From a virus: DNA of 42,890 nt. Below are positions 8,985 to 18,121 of the stretch, in pieces. The translations under genes and the position numbers were made by a program. The notes under the pieces are model-generated. The model saw only the letters and a list, made by a program, of their open reading frames with translations. It did not search any database and was not told the DNA's origin. The DNA is taken from IMG/VR virus record IMGVR_UViG_3300044608_000887, positions 1 to 42,890 of that record, one strand, 5' to 3'. The stretch's first letter is position 1; every line of letters begins with the position of its first letter.

Positions 8985-11546
8985 TCACTTACAAATCTTG
9001 CTGATCAAAGAAATTAACTCTGGTTTAGACATGACGATATCTATAGCATTGGTTATTGTGGCTGAAGTTGGTTTTGTTTCTGGCTCAGGTGCAACCTCGG
9101 GGGCCGTAGGTGCAGCCACAGGAGCCGTAGGAGCAGTCTCAGGAGCCGTAGGAGCAGTCTCAGGAGCCGTAGGAGCAGTCACAGGCGCAGCCTTAGGCGT
9201 AGCCTTAGCTACCGCTTCTGCTGTGTTCCTAGCGATTATATCAGCATTCTCTGCTTGGTTAACCAAAAGATCTTGATCTGGTGCCTCGGTACTAGATGTA
9301 TTGGTTGGTGGGTTTTCACTAAGGAGCTTTGAAGCCGCGCTTTGTAAAGCTAGGATCTTTGTTTCTTCTTCTTTAAAGGATTCACTGTTTTCAAGAATAT
9401 CCTTTTTGACAGCTTCCGCAACCTCTGTTTCTGTCATACCAGCAGCTTTGTGCTTTTCGGCTAGCTTACCTTCTATTTGTGTCCGCAAAACCAATGCACC
9501 GATCTCAGAAGCATCGGTAAATGTGGTTTGGTTTCCTGCTGCAACCAACCTTACTACTGTTTCTAATGCTTCAAGAGACATCGTAACTTTGCCGTCATCT
9601 CTGACAGCAAGGAAACCTGGGTGTTCTTGAATAAACTGTGACAACTTGTTTGATTGGAAAGCACCTGTAGTGGGATCAAAAGTACCAATACCAGTATTGA
9701 GGTTATTTAGCCACTCGTTAACCGCCAGTACTGCACCTAATGCTGACTTTTGGTTTGTGTTTTCCGAGGCCATCTCAATATTACTTAGTGCTCTGATGGC
9801 ACTTACAAAACCTTCGTTTTTCTTGTCTTCCAATCTACCGAAGGTGTTGTTGCTCATTTCGTTTAGCAAGGATTCTGTAACCAAGGCTCTTGCTTCTGCT
9901 GCTAAACGAACATGCTGTTCTTCTACGCTTAGGTCACCTAGGTTTGTTCCCGTAAAGGCGTTCATATACAACCTAAATTCACTGAGGCGGCTTGGATTAA
10001 TGTCTAGTACTCTTGTTACAGCAAAGTCTGAAATCGCGTTACCGCTTATTCTAAGGCCATATCCTGCTATTGAAATAGGAATACCAGCTACTTTAAAAGC
10101 ACCAGCAAGTACTGGACCCATGGCTGCTCCCATAAAAGCTGATTCGGTCATTTGACCATAGTCAAACGAGACCTGAGTATCAAGTTTGTGGATGTTTAAC
10201 AACTGGTTAGCAACATCAATAGCCCCTTCCTCGACAAACTCGGTTGCCATTGGTCCCACAAAGTACTTCATCCACTTTGCATTACCAACGGTTGGACCTA
10301 CGGTTTTGTTAAGCAAGGTAGAGGCAATGTTTACTGGTAGGTAATCTTGGGTTTTCTTAATTGCTTGACCTACCTTGTGAATTTTGGCGGCTCTTTCGGC
10401 AATCTTGGCTGCTCTTGCACCTGTTTGAGCAGTGGCTAGTCCTGCCCTTGCGGTAAATGTAGCCGCGCCTGAAATAGCCGTACCAACACCAGCAGTGGCT
10501 GCTGCAATGACTACCTGACCAACCATATCCGGTGAATCAATGGTACCTGTGAGCTGGTCCCAAGTAAATCTGGCTGCTTTTTCAATTGGTCCAGCGGTCA
10601 TTGAGTATACTTCTGCTGCTTGCGCCATTGCTTTATTGTTTACAGCAGAGTTTACTCGATACCTAAAATCGAATGCATTGTTTGCTGTTGTCAAGTCATC
10701 TTCAGTAAGTCCTGCATTTTGAAGATATGCCCAAAACTCTGGATCTTCTTTTTGAATTAGATTAAGCAAAGCAGATCCATCAAACTCAGGGTCTTTTTTC
10801 TGAAACAACACTAATTCAGCATTATTTTCAGTTGCGTAAAACGAGCTGGCAAGTGGCAGGGTTTGAAGCATTCCCTCGTAAGCATACAAACCAGTAATTG
10901 GGTCTAAATATGCATAGGGGTTTAAGAACTTTAAAGACTTTTTAATATAACTTGGGCTATACTTACTAGCTTGTAAAAACTCATATTGTTCTGGTGTTGT
11001 GTTCCCGTCCAGCATGGCTTTCATTTTACCATAGGCTTTTGAACCCATAAACAAAGCATCGCTAGTCGAAAGGTTTGCTTTTTCATACGCTGTATTAGCC
11101 GACATACCCAAAAACTCAAAAACATTGCCGTAGATATTACCGGCATGTGTAAGTTCATTATAGCTCATCCAATCTTTTTGTACAACACCATCGCGGTCAA
11201 TAAACAGACTGTCCCTGTTTGTTGGGCCTTCTCTATTAAACATTTGAGTTGGGTTTCTTGCAGCAAACTTATCTAAAAATCTATCTGAACCAGCTTTAAT
11301 TTCAGAGATTTCTTGCTCTATGTCTTCTAGTGCTTTTTGGTTTACAGTTCTCCCAAGACTACGGATTATAGTATCGTTTATGTCTTTTACTTGGTCTTCT
11401 GATACTAGGTTTGCGTAATATGGTTGTCCTTTTTCATCGACTGTAAGTCCCAAAACCTTGTCAGTAATCTCTTGTTGCAGTGATCTTTGTTTTGGTTGAT
11501 TAGCAAGTAAATTATCTACCGCAGTTTGTAAGCCAAAAGAACTCAT
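8985..11546 (-). CDS. Internal virion protein with alanine/proline repeat tail
   Basis: This 853-residue protein lies between the gp15-like and giant virion proteins and starts at ATG behind AAGGAAAC. The N-terminal 300 residues are soluble and charged. The middle holds long Gly/Ala-rich hydrophobic stretches (roughly residues 335-370 and 455-500) that could insert into a membrane, as expected of proteins that form an ejection channel. Towards the C-terminus comes a low-complexity region of TAPTAPE-type heptads, then a short conserved-looking end, AIDIVMSKPELISLISKI. I do not recognise a catalytic domain. By position and composition it is one of the internal core proteins (T7 gp14-gp16 group) released into the cell with the DNA. 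Family membership is inferred from synteny. Confidence 0.65.
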   Translation of the reverse strand: MSSFGLQTAVDNLLANQPKQRSLQQEITDKVLGLTVDEKGQPYYANLVSEDQVKDINDTIIRSLGRTVNQKALEDIEQEISEIKAGSDRFLDKFAARNPTQMFNREGPTNRDSLFIDRDGVVQKDWMSYNELTHAGNIYGNVFEFLGMSANTAYEKANLSTSDALFMGSKAYGKMKAMLDGNTTPEQYEFLQASKYSPSYIKKSLKFLNPYAYLDPITGLYAYEGMLQTLPLASSFYATENNAELVLFQKKDPEFDGSALLNLIQKEDPEFWAYLQNAGLTEDDLTTANNAFDFRYRVNSAVNNKAMAQAAEVYSMTAGPIEKAARFTWDQLTGTIDSPDMVGQVVIAAATAGVGTAISGAATFTARAGLATAQTGARAAKIAERAAKIHKVGQAIKKTQDYLPVNIASTLLNKTVGPTVGNAKWMKYFVGPMATEFVEEGAIDVANQLLNIHKLDTQVSFDYGQMTESAFMGAAMGPVLAGAFKVAGIPISIAGYGLRISGNAISDFAVTRVLDINPSRLSEFRLYMNAFTGTNLGDLSVEEQHVRLAAEARALVTESLLNEMSNNTFGRLEDKKNEGFVSAIRALSNIEMASENTNQKSALGAVLAVNEWLNNLNTGIGTFDPTTGAFQSNKLSQFIQEHPGFLAVRDDGKVTMSLEALETVVRLVAAGNQTTFTDASEIGALVLRTQIEGKLAEKHKAAGMTETEVAEAVKKDILENSESFKEEETKILALQSAASKLLSENPPTNTSSTEAPDQDLLVNQAENADIIARNTAEAVAKATPKAAPVTAPTAPETAPTAPETAPTAPVAAPTAPEVAPEPETKPTSATITNAIDIVMSKPELISLISKICK
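9119..9181 (-). repeat. Three tandem 21-bp repeats coding for TAPTAPE heptads
   Basis: Three consecutive near-identical 21-bp units (each beginning CAGGAGCCGTAGG on the plus strand) lie in frame in the internal virion protein and encode TAPTAPE, TAPTAPE and TAPTAPV. Degenerate copies flank them on both sides. The length is a multiple of three, so gain or loss of a unit would keep the frame. It is probably a flexible linker that can change length by slippage. Confidence 0.9.
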
Positions 11547-11580
11547 TTGTGTTTCCTTAGTTATTTTTTAAATACTGTAT

Positions 11581-14500
11581 TTACATCTTACCAGGGAACG
11601 GCATTTTAAACTGTATTTGGTTTGTCGGTTTTGGTTGAGTTATGTTTCTAATTTTTAGGATGTTTGCTGTAATCGCTTCTTTTTCTTTTTCTATTGCTTG
11701 TTTTGATCTTATAACTGGTCTTTCTCTTTTAAACACGGTTCCTGTATTTGGCTTATCTAACCGAATGACTCTTGAACCTATTTCAAGAACTGGATAAAAC
11801 TCACCTGTTTCATAGTTTCTTTTTGTGTTGATTCTAAAAGCAAACTGAGTTGTTGTTTTGTCTAGTTCTTTTTTTAGTACTTCCTTAAACACGGGGTTTT
11901 CGTTAAGCCGATCAAACAAGGTTTGGTTTCTAGCCCTTGGTGTTGTTGGGGCTTTTCTAGATTGTACTGCAACACCAGCTTGCACATACACTTGATCTAG
12001 GATGTGTGTGTACTCTTCTTCGGAATAGTTTTCATCAGCCATAACCAAGTATCCAGCTAGGTCTAGTTCTGAAGATAGGTAAAAATTTTCGATTGAATAC
12101 CGAGATTCATCAGGGCTTATTTGACTTAAGCCATCTAAAGTTCTTTTAACAGTTCCCTTGACTTCCCGCATAGAAAATGGTGCATTTTGTCCAGTTTCAT
12201 TAATTTCTTCAAAGCTTAGGTCCTGTCTTTGGGTATTTACAAATCCTTCGTTTTTTATGGTTGTTGTTTTTTCAAAAAAAACTCTTGGGGGTGCGGTTAG
12301 TCCTAGCCTATCTTCGGGATACAGTAGGGTTTTTCCTATTTGGATTTTGTTTAGATCAGAGACTTGTACTTTTTCGTCAGCTAAATACAGAAACATAGAT
12401 AACAATCGTTCCGCGTTTTCTGTTGTTCCTTGTGCGTTACTCAGTCTTTCTAACGCAAATAAAACCTTATCAGAATCTCCAAAATCCTTTAGTTGCTTTG
12501 TTGTTTTGTTTCCGTTTGCATCTTGAATGCTTACATAAGCACCAGAACTACTGTTCCATTCTGGGAGGTCAACAAGAGTTCCAACAAATTTGTAAAATAA
12601 TTCTGAACTTCCAAAACCAAGTGCTCTCACAGTTGATTGCAGAACTTCTGGTTTTCTGTAATCATTTGAACCTAGATTAGCCGTGGCAATTAAATCCTCT
12701 CCAATACTCCTGTATCCTGTTCTAGATTGTGATAATGAAAAGTGTACAGGATTTCCTCTATCTCCAAAATCTCCAGCGCCTTGGAACTGAGCCGCTACAC
12801 TTAGTAGTTGTTTTACTTGTTCAGCGTTTGCTCTAAAGCGAGAATCAAAGGAATTAATTTCTACAAAAGAAGCCATAGGCATAGCGGCCATCATTGAAAA
12901 TGCGCTTATTGAATCGCTTCCAATTCCAAAAGAACTAACAATGTCGGCTGTTTTACCTGAGTCTTGTATTGCTTGGGCAATGGTAACTGCTGTATAAAGC
13001 TCATTATACGGAACCCTATCTATGCCCCTTTCTTTTATGTTGGTCAAGATTGTTTTAAAATCGGTTACATATTCCCTGAGTTCTGGAGTATCATAACCAT
13101 TTCTAAGCATATGGTGAAGCATGTGTCTATAAATCAGTAAGTCACCCAAACCATCTGGTGTTAATCTTCCGTTTTCGTCAGCAATGTTTCTTTTTGAAAA
13201 ATTCATGGGCCTTACCCCAGACAGACCCAAAATCCTATCGCGGCTTTCAGCAGGATCCAAATCCATTACTCGTTGAACACCTTCACTTAGATTCCAATCT
13301 GAAGCGTTGTCTAACTTAAGCTTTTTAACAGTTTCATCTAGCCAGCCTGGTAATGTAGTTGCTACATGATTAAGCTGACCAATTTCTGTTATTATTTTAA
13401 CCCTATCTTTTTCGTTTAATTGACCAAGAATACTTGGGTCTTTTATGGCACTTCTAATCCCTTCAATTTTTGCTGGGCTAGCCGTAAGTAAGCTAATAGA
13501 TGCTTCTTCTGGTGTGGGCAATTCCCTTAACTGACTGACACTACCAGTTTCTTCTTGTTTTGAGCCACTTTGGATTTGAATGTTTATGCCATCAAACACC
13601 ATACCATACATTTTTGTTTTTAGATCAGCATATGAATCTTTCTCAAACCCATTGTCTTTTAGGATTGTCTTTAAATCCCCTGGCATTTGGTTCCACCAAT
13701 CCCTGAAAGAACTATGGTCTAGGAAAATTGTATCAACGCCTCCAACAACACCCCGCCCAGCAGAGAATAAATACTGGACAAATTCACTTTGTTTGTCTTC
13801 TGGAATGCCTACGCTTTTAGCAAGGCTTGTATAAACGGCTTCTAGTCTAGCTTCAACAACATTCTTTGGAAGCTTTTCAGCTAGAGGTTTTATCACGCCC
13901 AAGTCAAGCGCGGTTTCATTTAAGGCATTACCAACTCTGTTTTTCCATTCTGGGGTACTAATAAGCGCTTCTCTTTGAACTTTGATCCAAGTTTGATAAT
14001 CTATTCCAGCGGGTAATACAGTATCCCAGTTTTTAAAATCGTCAAGTTCTTCTTTAATTTTTTCCCAAATCTCGTGTGGAGATACACCTGGTGTCTCATC
14101 TAGTTTTGCTTGGAATACTTTAGGAACCAAAGAACTTACAATACCTTGTCGCTGGTCTGGTGGTAATACATTAATGTTAGCCGCTACTTGCACAAGTAAA
14201 TCATTAGTTTTTTTGTTTGCGTTAAATACATTCACAGCGGCTGCGATGTTAGACCCTGCCTCAGACTCTGCGGCCATTGATTTTTGTACCCGCTTAAGAA
14301 GATTAAACATAGGGGCTTTTTCAACTATTGAAGAATCTACTGCCCTAAGTATTTCTTCTTTTATGTCGTCTGGTACATTTTGCAGCTGGGGTTGTAAGGT
14401 GTCTTTTACATGTGAAGCAACAAACTCAAAAACTTCTTCACCAGTGGCATCGTTTGGAATTTTGTTTGCCAAATCAAAATATACTGGGAAGTTTTGTTCT

Positions 14501-15249
14501 ATTTCTCGTTTAACTTTTGGGTCATTTGTTAAGGTATACTCATTAAAAGTACTCTCGGATGGTAGTTGCATCAGACTATCTACAGCTGCTTTTACTCTGA
14601 CCCTAGTACTGTGTGTTGCATTTATAGCAACCTTGGCTTTGTTATCTGCCTTTGTGGTTTGATACCAGGATACCTGTCTAGCAAGGGGATGTCTATTCTC
14701 GTACTCTTGTTGGAACACATCCAATAGCTCTGGCGTAATTTGTGAGTTTCTGTCTAGGTTTCTGCTATTAAGAAAGTCACCTAGCTCAGACTTATATCGC
14801 CTCTCTTCAAACGAATCCATGGCATCTCCCGAAAGCCATTGTTTTTTTACCCTGTTGTTAATGTCTTTCTTCCAGTTTTCGCCTAACAGTGGGGTATAGA
14901 TTCCTTTTAAACCGTCTTCTAGTTTTGTAAACTTTGTATTGCCATCTATGGTTTCATCAGCATCAATTTCATCAAAAAGGAGCTGTGCTTTCTGAACTTT
15001 TTCCTTTTCTAGTCTAGAACCAATGTCCGCAAAAACATCAAGACCCTTAGCTACGCCCCCAGCAATTTGAGCAAGGGCTGCATAAGAGGCTTCTTCTGAC
15101 GATGGTCCTACTTGTTGCCTAGGCTGAGCCACCTGCATTTGGCCACCTACGGAACGGCTTTCAATAAACTGAGGAGCGGGGGCTGCAATTTCAACAGATG
15201 GGGCTGCTTGGTTAAAACCTAGTAAACCTTGTGAATTAACTCTTGACAT
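11581..15249 (-). CDS. Large internal virion protein, T7 gp15-like by position
   Basis: This 1,222-residue protein begins with ATG 15249 behind AAAGGAG, ten bases after the gp14-like gene. It starts with a disordered Ala/Pro/Gln-rich region (about 1-55), then is mainly soluble and helical with no predicted membrane segment. It ends in a basic tail (RERPVIRSKQAIEKEKE, then a Pro/Lys-rich end). T7 gp15 is about 750 residues and also ends basic, so this one is markedly longer. In T7 gp15 forms the middle of the ejectosome that carries DNA across the periplasm. Here the role is inferred from its position between a gp14-like protein and further giant virion proteins. I see no enzyme motif. Confidence 0.65.
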   Translation of the reverse strand: MSRVNSQGLLGFNQAAPSVEIAAPAPQFIESRSVGGQMQVAQPRQQVGPSSEEASYAALAQIAGGVAKGLDVFADIGSRLEKEKVQKAQLLFDEIDADETIDGNTKFTKLEDGLKGIYTPLLGENWKKDINNRVKKQWLSGDAMDSFEERRYKSELGDFLNSRNLDRNSQITPELLDVFQQEYENRHPLARQVSWYQTTKADNKAKVAINATHSTRVRVKAAVDSLMQLPSESTFNEYTLTNDPKVKREIEQNFPVYFDLANKIPNDATGEEVFEFVASHVKDTLQPQLQNVPDDIKEEILRAVDSSIVEKAPMFNLLKRVQKSMAAESEAGSNIAAAVNVFNANKKTNDLLVQVAANINVLPPDQRQGIVSSLVPKVFQAKLDETPGVSPHEIWEKIKEELDDFKNWDTVLPAGIDYQTWIKVQREALISTPEWKNRVGNALNETALDLGVIKPLAEKLPKNVVEARLEAVYTSLAKSVGIPEDKQSEFVQYLFSAGRGVVGGVDTIFLDHSSFRDWWNQMPGDLKTILKDNGFEKDSYADLKTKMYGMVFDGINIQIQSGSKQEETGSVSQLRELPTPEEASISLLTASPAKIEGIRSAIKDPSILGQLNEKDRVKIITEIGQLNHVATTLPGWLDETVKKLKLDNASDWNLSEGVQRVMDLDPAESRDRILGLSGVRPMNFSKRNIADENGRLTPDGLGDLLIYRHMLHHMLRNGYDTPELREYVTDFKTILTNIKERGIDRVPYNELYTAVTIAQAIQDSGKTADIVSSFGIGSDSISAFSMMAAMPMASFVEINSFDSRFRANAEQVKQLLSVAAQFQGAGDFGDRGNPVHFSLSQSRTGYRSIGEDLIATANLGSNDYRKPEVLQSTVRALGFGSSELFYKFVGTLVDLPEWNSSSGAYVSIQDANGNKTTKQLKDFGDSDKVLFALERLSNAQGTTENAERLLSMFLYLADEKVQVSDLNKIQIGKTLLYPEDRLGLTAPPRVFFEKTTTIKNEGFVNTQRQDLSFEEINETGQNAPFSMREVKGTVKRTLDGLSQISPDESRYSIENFYLSSELDLAGYLVMADENYSEEEYTHILDQVYVQAGVAVQSRKAPTTPRARNQTLFDRLNENPVFKEVLKKELDKTTTQFAFRINTKRNYETGEFYPVLEIGSRVIRLDKPNTGTVFKRERPVIRSKQAIEKEKEAITANILKIRNITQPKPTNQIQFKMPFPGKM

Positions 15250-15259
15250 TATTGCTCCT

Positions 15260-16036
15260 TTATCCTATTGCATTATTACCAGAAACACTACCAACAGATT
15301 GTGGAGTATTACTGAAATTTTCTACATTACTTGAAGAACCCAAACCACCATCACTATATTGTGCTGGACTTGGGCTTGAAGAAGATGTTGAACCCATAGA
15401 TCCTATAGCAGCGCCCGCAAAGGCACCGCCAATTTGAACCAAACCAGACACCATTCCAGCTGTCCTAGCAGCTCCCGCATCACCGTAAATGGGCTGGTCA
15501 TCAAACATAGCAATGTTTGGCATAAACACATTTTCGGTTGTTTGTTGAAGCATTGATTGCTTTTGTTTTGTAATGTTGTTTAGTTGTACCATTGCATTCT
15601 TTTCAAATGACTTGGCAGCTCTTAGTGCATTGATGCTTTGGGACATGTTTAACGCCGCGTACAGCCCGCTGTTCTTGGAGACCCCTCTGGATAGGATGTC
15701 ATTGACCAAAGCCCCCCGCTGGGCTTGTAGCTGCTTGCTAAGCTCTCCCTGTTGGAAGGTCACGGAGTCCTTTACGGCTTGCTTAGCATCCCACTCATAT
15801 TCCCATGCGGCTTTAGTAATAGCCTCGTTTCTTTTCATCTGTTGAGCAAAAGCCTGGGCAGACTCAAACTGAGACTTAGCGTTATTAATGGCTTTTTGAT
15901 TGTTTTGAGCAATCCAGTTTCTAAATGCTTGTTGATTCTGGGCAGCTATGGCAGCACTTTGGGAACGACCACCAAAGATGGAACTTAATCCACCAGCCAC
16001 CGCTGACCCTAGAGCGATCATTGTCATTGGTTCCAT
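15260..16036 (-). CDS. Internal virion protein, T7 gp14-like
   Basis: This 258-residue protein starts at ATG 16036 behind AAGGAG, ten bases after the large terminase gene. It opens with a small Ala/Gly hydrophobic segment (MIALGSAVAGGLSSIFGG), continues as a long Ala/Gln-rich amphipathic helix region (about 25-165), and has a second Gly/Ala membrane-like stretch (about 185-215) before a Ser/Pro/Gly-rich tail. This layout is typical of T7 gp14-type core proteins, which enter the outer membrane during infection. It opens the run of four ejection genes. In T7 the equivalent gene precedes the tail fibre, whereas here it follows the terminase. Confidence 0.7.
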   Translation of the reverse strand: MEPMTMIALGSAVAGGLSSIFGGRSQSAAIAAQNQQAFRNWIAQNNQKAINNAKSQFESAQAFAQQMKRNEAITKAAWEYEWDAKQAVKDSVTFQQGELSKQLQAQRGALVNDILSRGVSKNSGLYAALNMSQSINALRAAKSFEKNAMVQLNNITKQKQSMLQQTTENVFMPNIAMFDDQPIYGDAGAARTAGMVSGLVQIGGAFAGAAIGSMGSTSSSSPSPAQYSDGGLGSSSNVENFSNTPQSVGSVSGNNAIG

Positions 16037-16046
16037 TGTACTCTCC

Positions 16047-17717
16047 TTACCAGCCCCATTGTCTGGATGATCTATTTGGTTTCTTTTTAGCAGTAGTGCT
16101 TATTACTCTGATTGCTCCACTAGTGGGGGCATAGTCAGCAGCCCTAAAGTTTTCAGACCAGTTCTTTATGGTCTTTAGCCATTCCTTTTTCTTAAGGTCT
16201 TCGGATACCTTTTGCTTGTCTGTTGACATGTGATCCTTGTAAAACGCAACAGCGTGACTAAGGGCATCGACACGGTCATCGTTCTTCAAGGCTCCTTTAC
16301 CCCTATGTAGTCTGGTAAGTTGGATTTGGTTCTCATGGTTCATAATTGCCTTGCGGTCAATTACAAGCCTATGGGAAGACATCACTGGTTCTAAGATGTC
16401 TATGATCCGTCTTTCTTTTTGACCCGTTACTTTGAACTCTTCAATACCCACTTGGTGGGGACAGTTAGCAGCAATCACTGGTGCCAAGATCTTTGAAAAC
16501 ATACCGTCACCAAAGTTAGACTCAATCCTAACCAATGGTAACTCATATTCATTTATAAGAGCACAGATCTTCTTTAGAGTAGGTTCATCATAACCACCCG
16601 CAACACCCAGCAACTCTGCAATAAAAGTCGTACCCGAAAGAACACCAGCTACGCAGATACCAGTTTCGTTGGTACCACGACCCGATGTGTCAATAGCCAT
16701 GTGCTTATGCTGATATGGCATAAAGTTGGTGGATATGTGCATTGGTTCTGGGACAGCATCACCTGAGATACCAAACATAGGTATGCCCTGCATAAGGTTC
16801 TGGCCTTGCCAGATCAACTTATCAGGTGCCAAGGATGGGTGGACATCCATTACAATAAGATCCCTGAGTTTTAGGGGGTACTTGTCCATGTCGGCTAGGT
16901 TTGTAACTAGCTTGTACTGGAGCGCATAGTGACTTGGACCAATCTTGGCTTTTCTGCTTGCTAGTAAGTCTGCATCAAATCGCTCTGGCTGCGTAGGCAT
17001 CCCAGGTTCTATACCAAGGTCTAGAACCCACGGAGCCACATCTTCTACTTCATATGGGATTGAAGAGTCAGGCATCTCGGCTGGATACTTGATCATGGGG
17101 TACGACTCCTTTAGGGAGTTGTAAATGGAATCCTGGTAGTGAGGAGTACCTAGGAAGATAACCCGTGATCCTTTGTTTCTGATTGACTCCAGTTCGGCTA
17201 GTTTCTTAAGCAATGCTTCCTTACCCAATGGTGTTTCATTCTTACCAGAAATTTCAATGTCATCTAAAATGATACGATCTGCGTGAAGACCCGTAATCTG
17301 ACCTGTGATACCCCTGGCGGCACAACTAAGGTCTTGGGTAAACTTTGACCTAACTGCAACATTGAATCCAAGGGCGTTGTCTTTGTCGATATCCCTTGGC
17401 AGTAGATATTGGCAATATGGTACAACACTAAGGATCTTTCTAGACTGGGACACAAAGTCAATAGCTTTGGACTGCGTGTTAGAAAGCACCAAGAAGGTGA
17501 GGTTGGGATCCCTAAGCCATTCCCAGCTGCTGGCACATGCCGTAATGGTTGACTTACCAGTGCCTCTTCCTGCCGCTAGGATAGAGTCATTGGCACCTTC
17601 TTGGTACTCTCTTGCGATCTCGTACTGAATTCGGGTAGGTTCTCCAAGACCAAGATACTTGAAACAAAAGAACAAATGATTTCTAAAGTCATCTATGACT
17701 TCCTGGGGAACCTTCAT
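16047..17717 (-). CDS. Terminase large subunit (DNA packaging ATPase/nuclease)
   Basis: This 556-residue protein starts at ATG behind CTAAGGAGGG. The N-terminal ATPase has Walker A GRGTGKST (residues 50-57), Walker B IILDDIE (149-155) and the coupling-type motif LGTPHYQDSIY (about 189-199). The C-terminal RNase H-like nuclease has AIDTSGRG with D343, an acidic site near ESNFGDG (about 399-405), and DDRVDALSHA (480-489). The basic and aromatic C-terminus ends in RQWGW. Order, length and the TPHYQDS motif match T7 gp19 (DNA maturase B). It packages concatemeric DNA into the prohead at the portal together with the small subunit encoded just upstream. Confidence 0.96.
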   Translation of the reverse strand: MKVPQEVIDDFRNHLFFCFKYLGLGEPTRIQYEIAREYQEGANDSILAAGRGTGKSTITACASSWEWLRDPNLTFLVLSNTQSKAIDFVSQSRKILSVVPYCQYLLPRDIDKDNALGFNVAVRSKFTQDLSCAARGITGQITGLHADRIILDDIEISGKNETPLGKEALLKKLAELESIRNKGSRVIFLGTPHYQDSIYNSLKESYPMIKYPAEMPDSSIPYEVEDVAPWVLDLGIEPGMPTQPERFDADLLASRKAKIGPSHYALQYKLVTNLADMDKYPLKLRDLIVMDVHPSLAPDKLIWQGQNLMQGIPMFGISGDAVPEPMHISTNFMPYQHKHMAIDTSGRGTNETGICVAGVLSGTTFIAELLGVAGGYDEPTLKKICALINEYELPLVRIESNFGDGMFSKILAPVIAANCPHQVGIEEFKVTGQKERRIIDILEPVMSSHRLVIDRKAIMNHENQIQLTRLHRGKGALKNDDRVDALSHAVAFYKDHMSTDKQKVSEDLKKKEWLKTIKNWSENFRAADYAPTSGAIRVISTTAKKKPNRSSRQWGW

Positions 17718-17726
17718 CTACCCTCC

Positions 17727-17948
17727 TTAGTACACTGCTTTCTTAAGCTTGAATGGAACCTTCTCGGCCATGGCTGCTTCTACAGCCTCAATGGCCTCGC
17801 TGGGGATGGCTCCAACCTTTTCCTTGTGGTCGGTCAGGATGCCCCGAACGACCGTATACAGACCTGGGGTCTGCTTCTCGGGATTCTGAAGATCGTCAAT
17901 AAGACGATCAATCAAAAGCTCCTGAAGTTGCTTTAGCTTTTCTTTCAA
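17727..17948 (-). CDS. Terminase small subunit, T7 gp18-like
   Basis: A 73-residue protein directly upstream of the large terminase, with nine bases between them. The start is TTG at 17948, placed behind AAGGAG with normal spacing; no better start is present. The segment DLQNPEKQTPGLYTVVRGIL resembles the conserved part of T7 gp18 (DNA maturase A), followed by an acidic Ala-rich helix. Small terminases recognise DNA and regulate the motor. The identification rests on this similarity (recalled, not searched) and on the gene order holin, small terminase, large terminase, the same as T7 genes 17.5, 18 and 19 with 18.5 missing. Confidence 0.75.
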   Translation of the reverse strand: MKEKLKQLQELLIDRLIDDLQNPEKQTPGLYTVVRGILTDHKEKVGAIPSEAIEAVEAAMAEKVPFKLKKAVY

Positions 17949-17951
17949 GAC

Positions 17952-18086
17952 TTACTCCTTTCCGAAAAACTTGGCAAGCTTGCCGATTGGCAAGACATTA
18001 CCAACAATGTAGCCGACTAGCCCAAGAAGGCCAGCAAACCAACCACAACCAACAAACGACTCAAACGATGCGAGAGTTGTAAACAT
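17952..18086 (-). CDS. Small membrane protein, candidate holin
   Basis: An open frame of 44 codons starting at ATG 18086 behind ACAGGAGTAAACT and stopping three bases before the small terminase start. It has one strongly hydrophobic segment (FAGLLGLVGYIVGNVLP, about residues 17-33) and a basic C-terminal tail (GKLAKFFGKE). T7 gene 17.5, a small type II holin, occupies exactly this position between the last tail gene and gene 18, so a holin role is the best guess. It is shorter than most holins. Coding status is well supported by the ribosome binding site, spacing and hydrophobic composition; function is inferred from size and place. Confidence 0.65.
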   Translation of the reverse strand: MFTTLASFESFVGCGWFAGLLGLVGYIVGNVLPIGKLAKFFGKE

Positions 18087-18105
18087 AGTTTACTCCTGTA
18101 AATAC

Positions 18106-18118
18106 GACCCATGGGGTC
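18106..18118 (-). other. Short hairpin between structural gene and holin-like gene
   Basis: GACCC, a 3-base loop and GGGTC form a perfect 5-bp stem just after the stop of the 811-residue protein and before the holin-like start. On the transcribed strand it is followed by only GTATTT, so as a terminator it would be weak. It may be a processing or attenuation site, or chance. Confidence 0.3.
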
Positions 18119-18121
18119 TGG

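Noticed and set aside
18098-18117. Plus-strand AATACGAC followed by GGGG, similar to part of a T7 promoter
   Set aside because: It points against all genes in the window, the match covers only part of the consensus, and the GGGG belongs to the small hairpin at 18106-18118.
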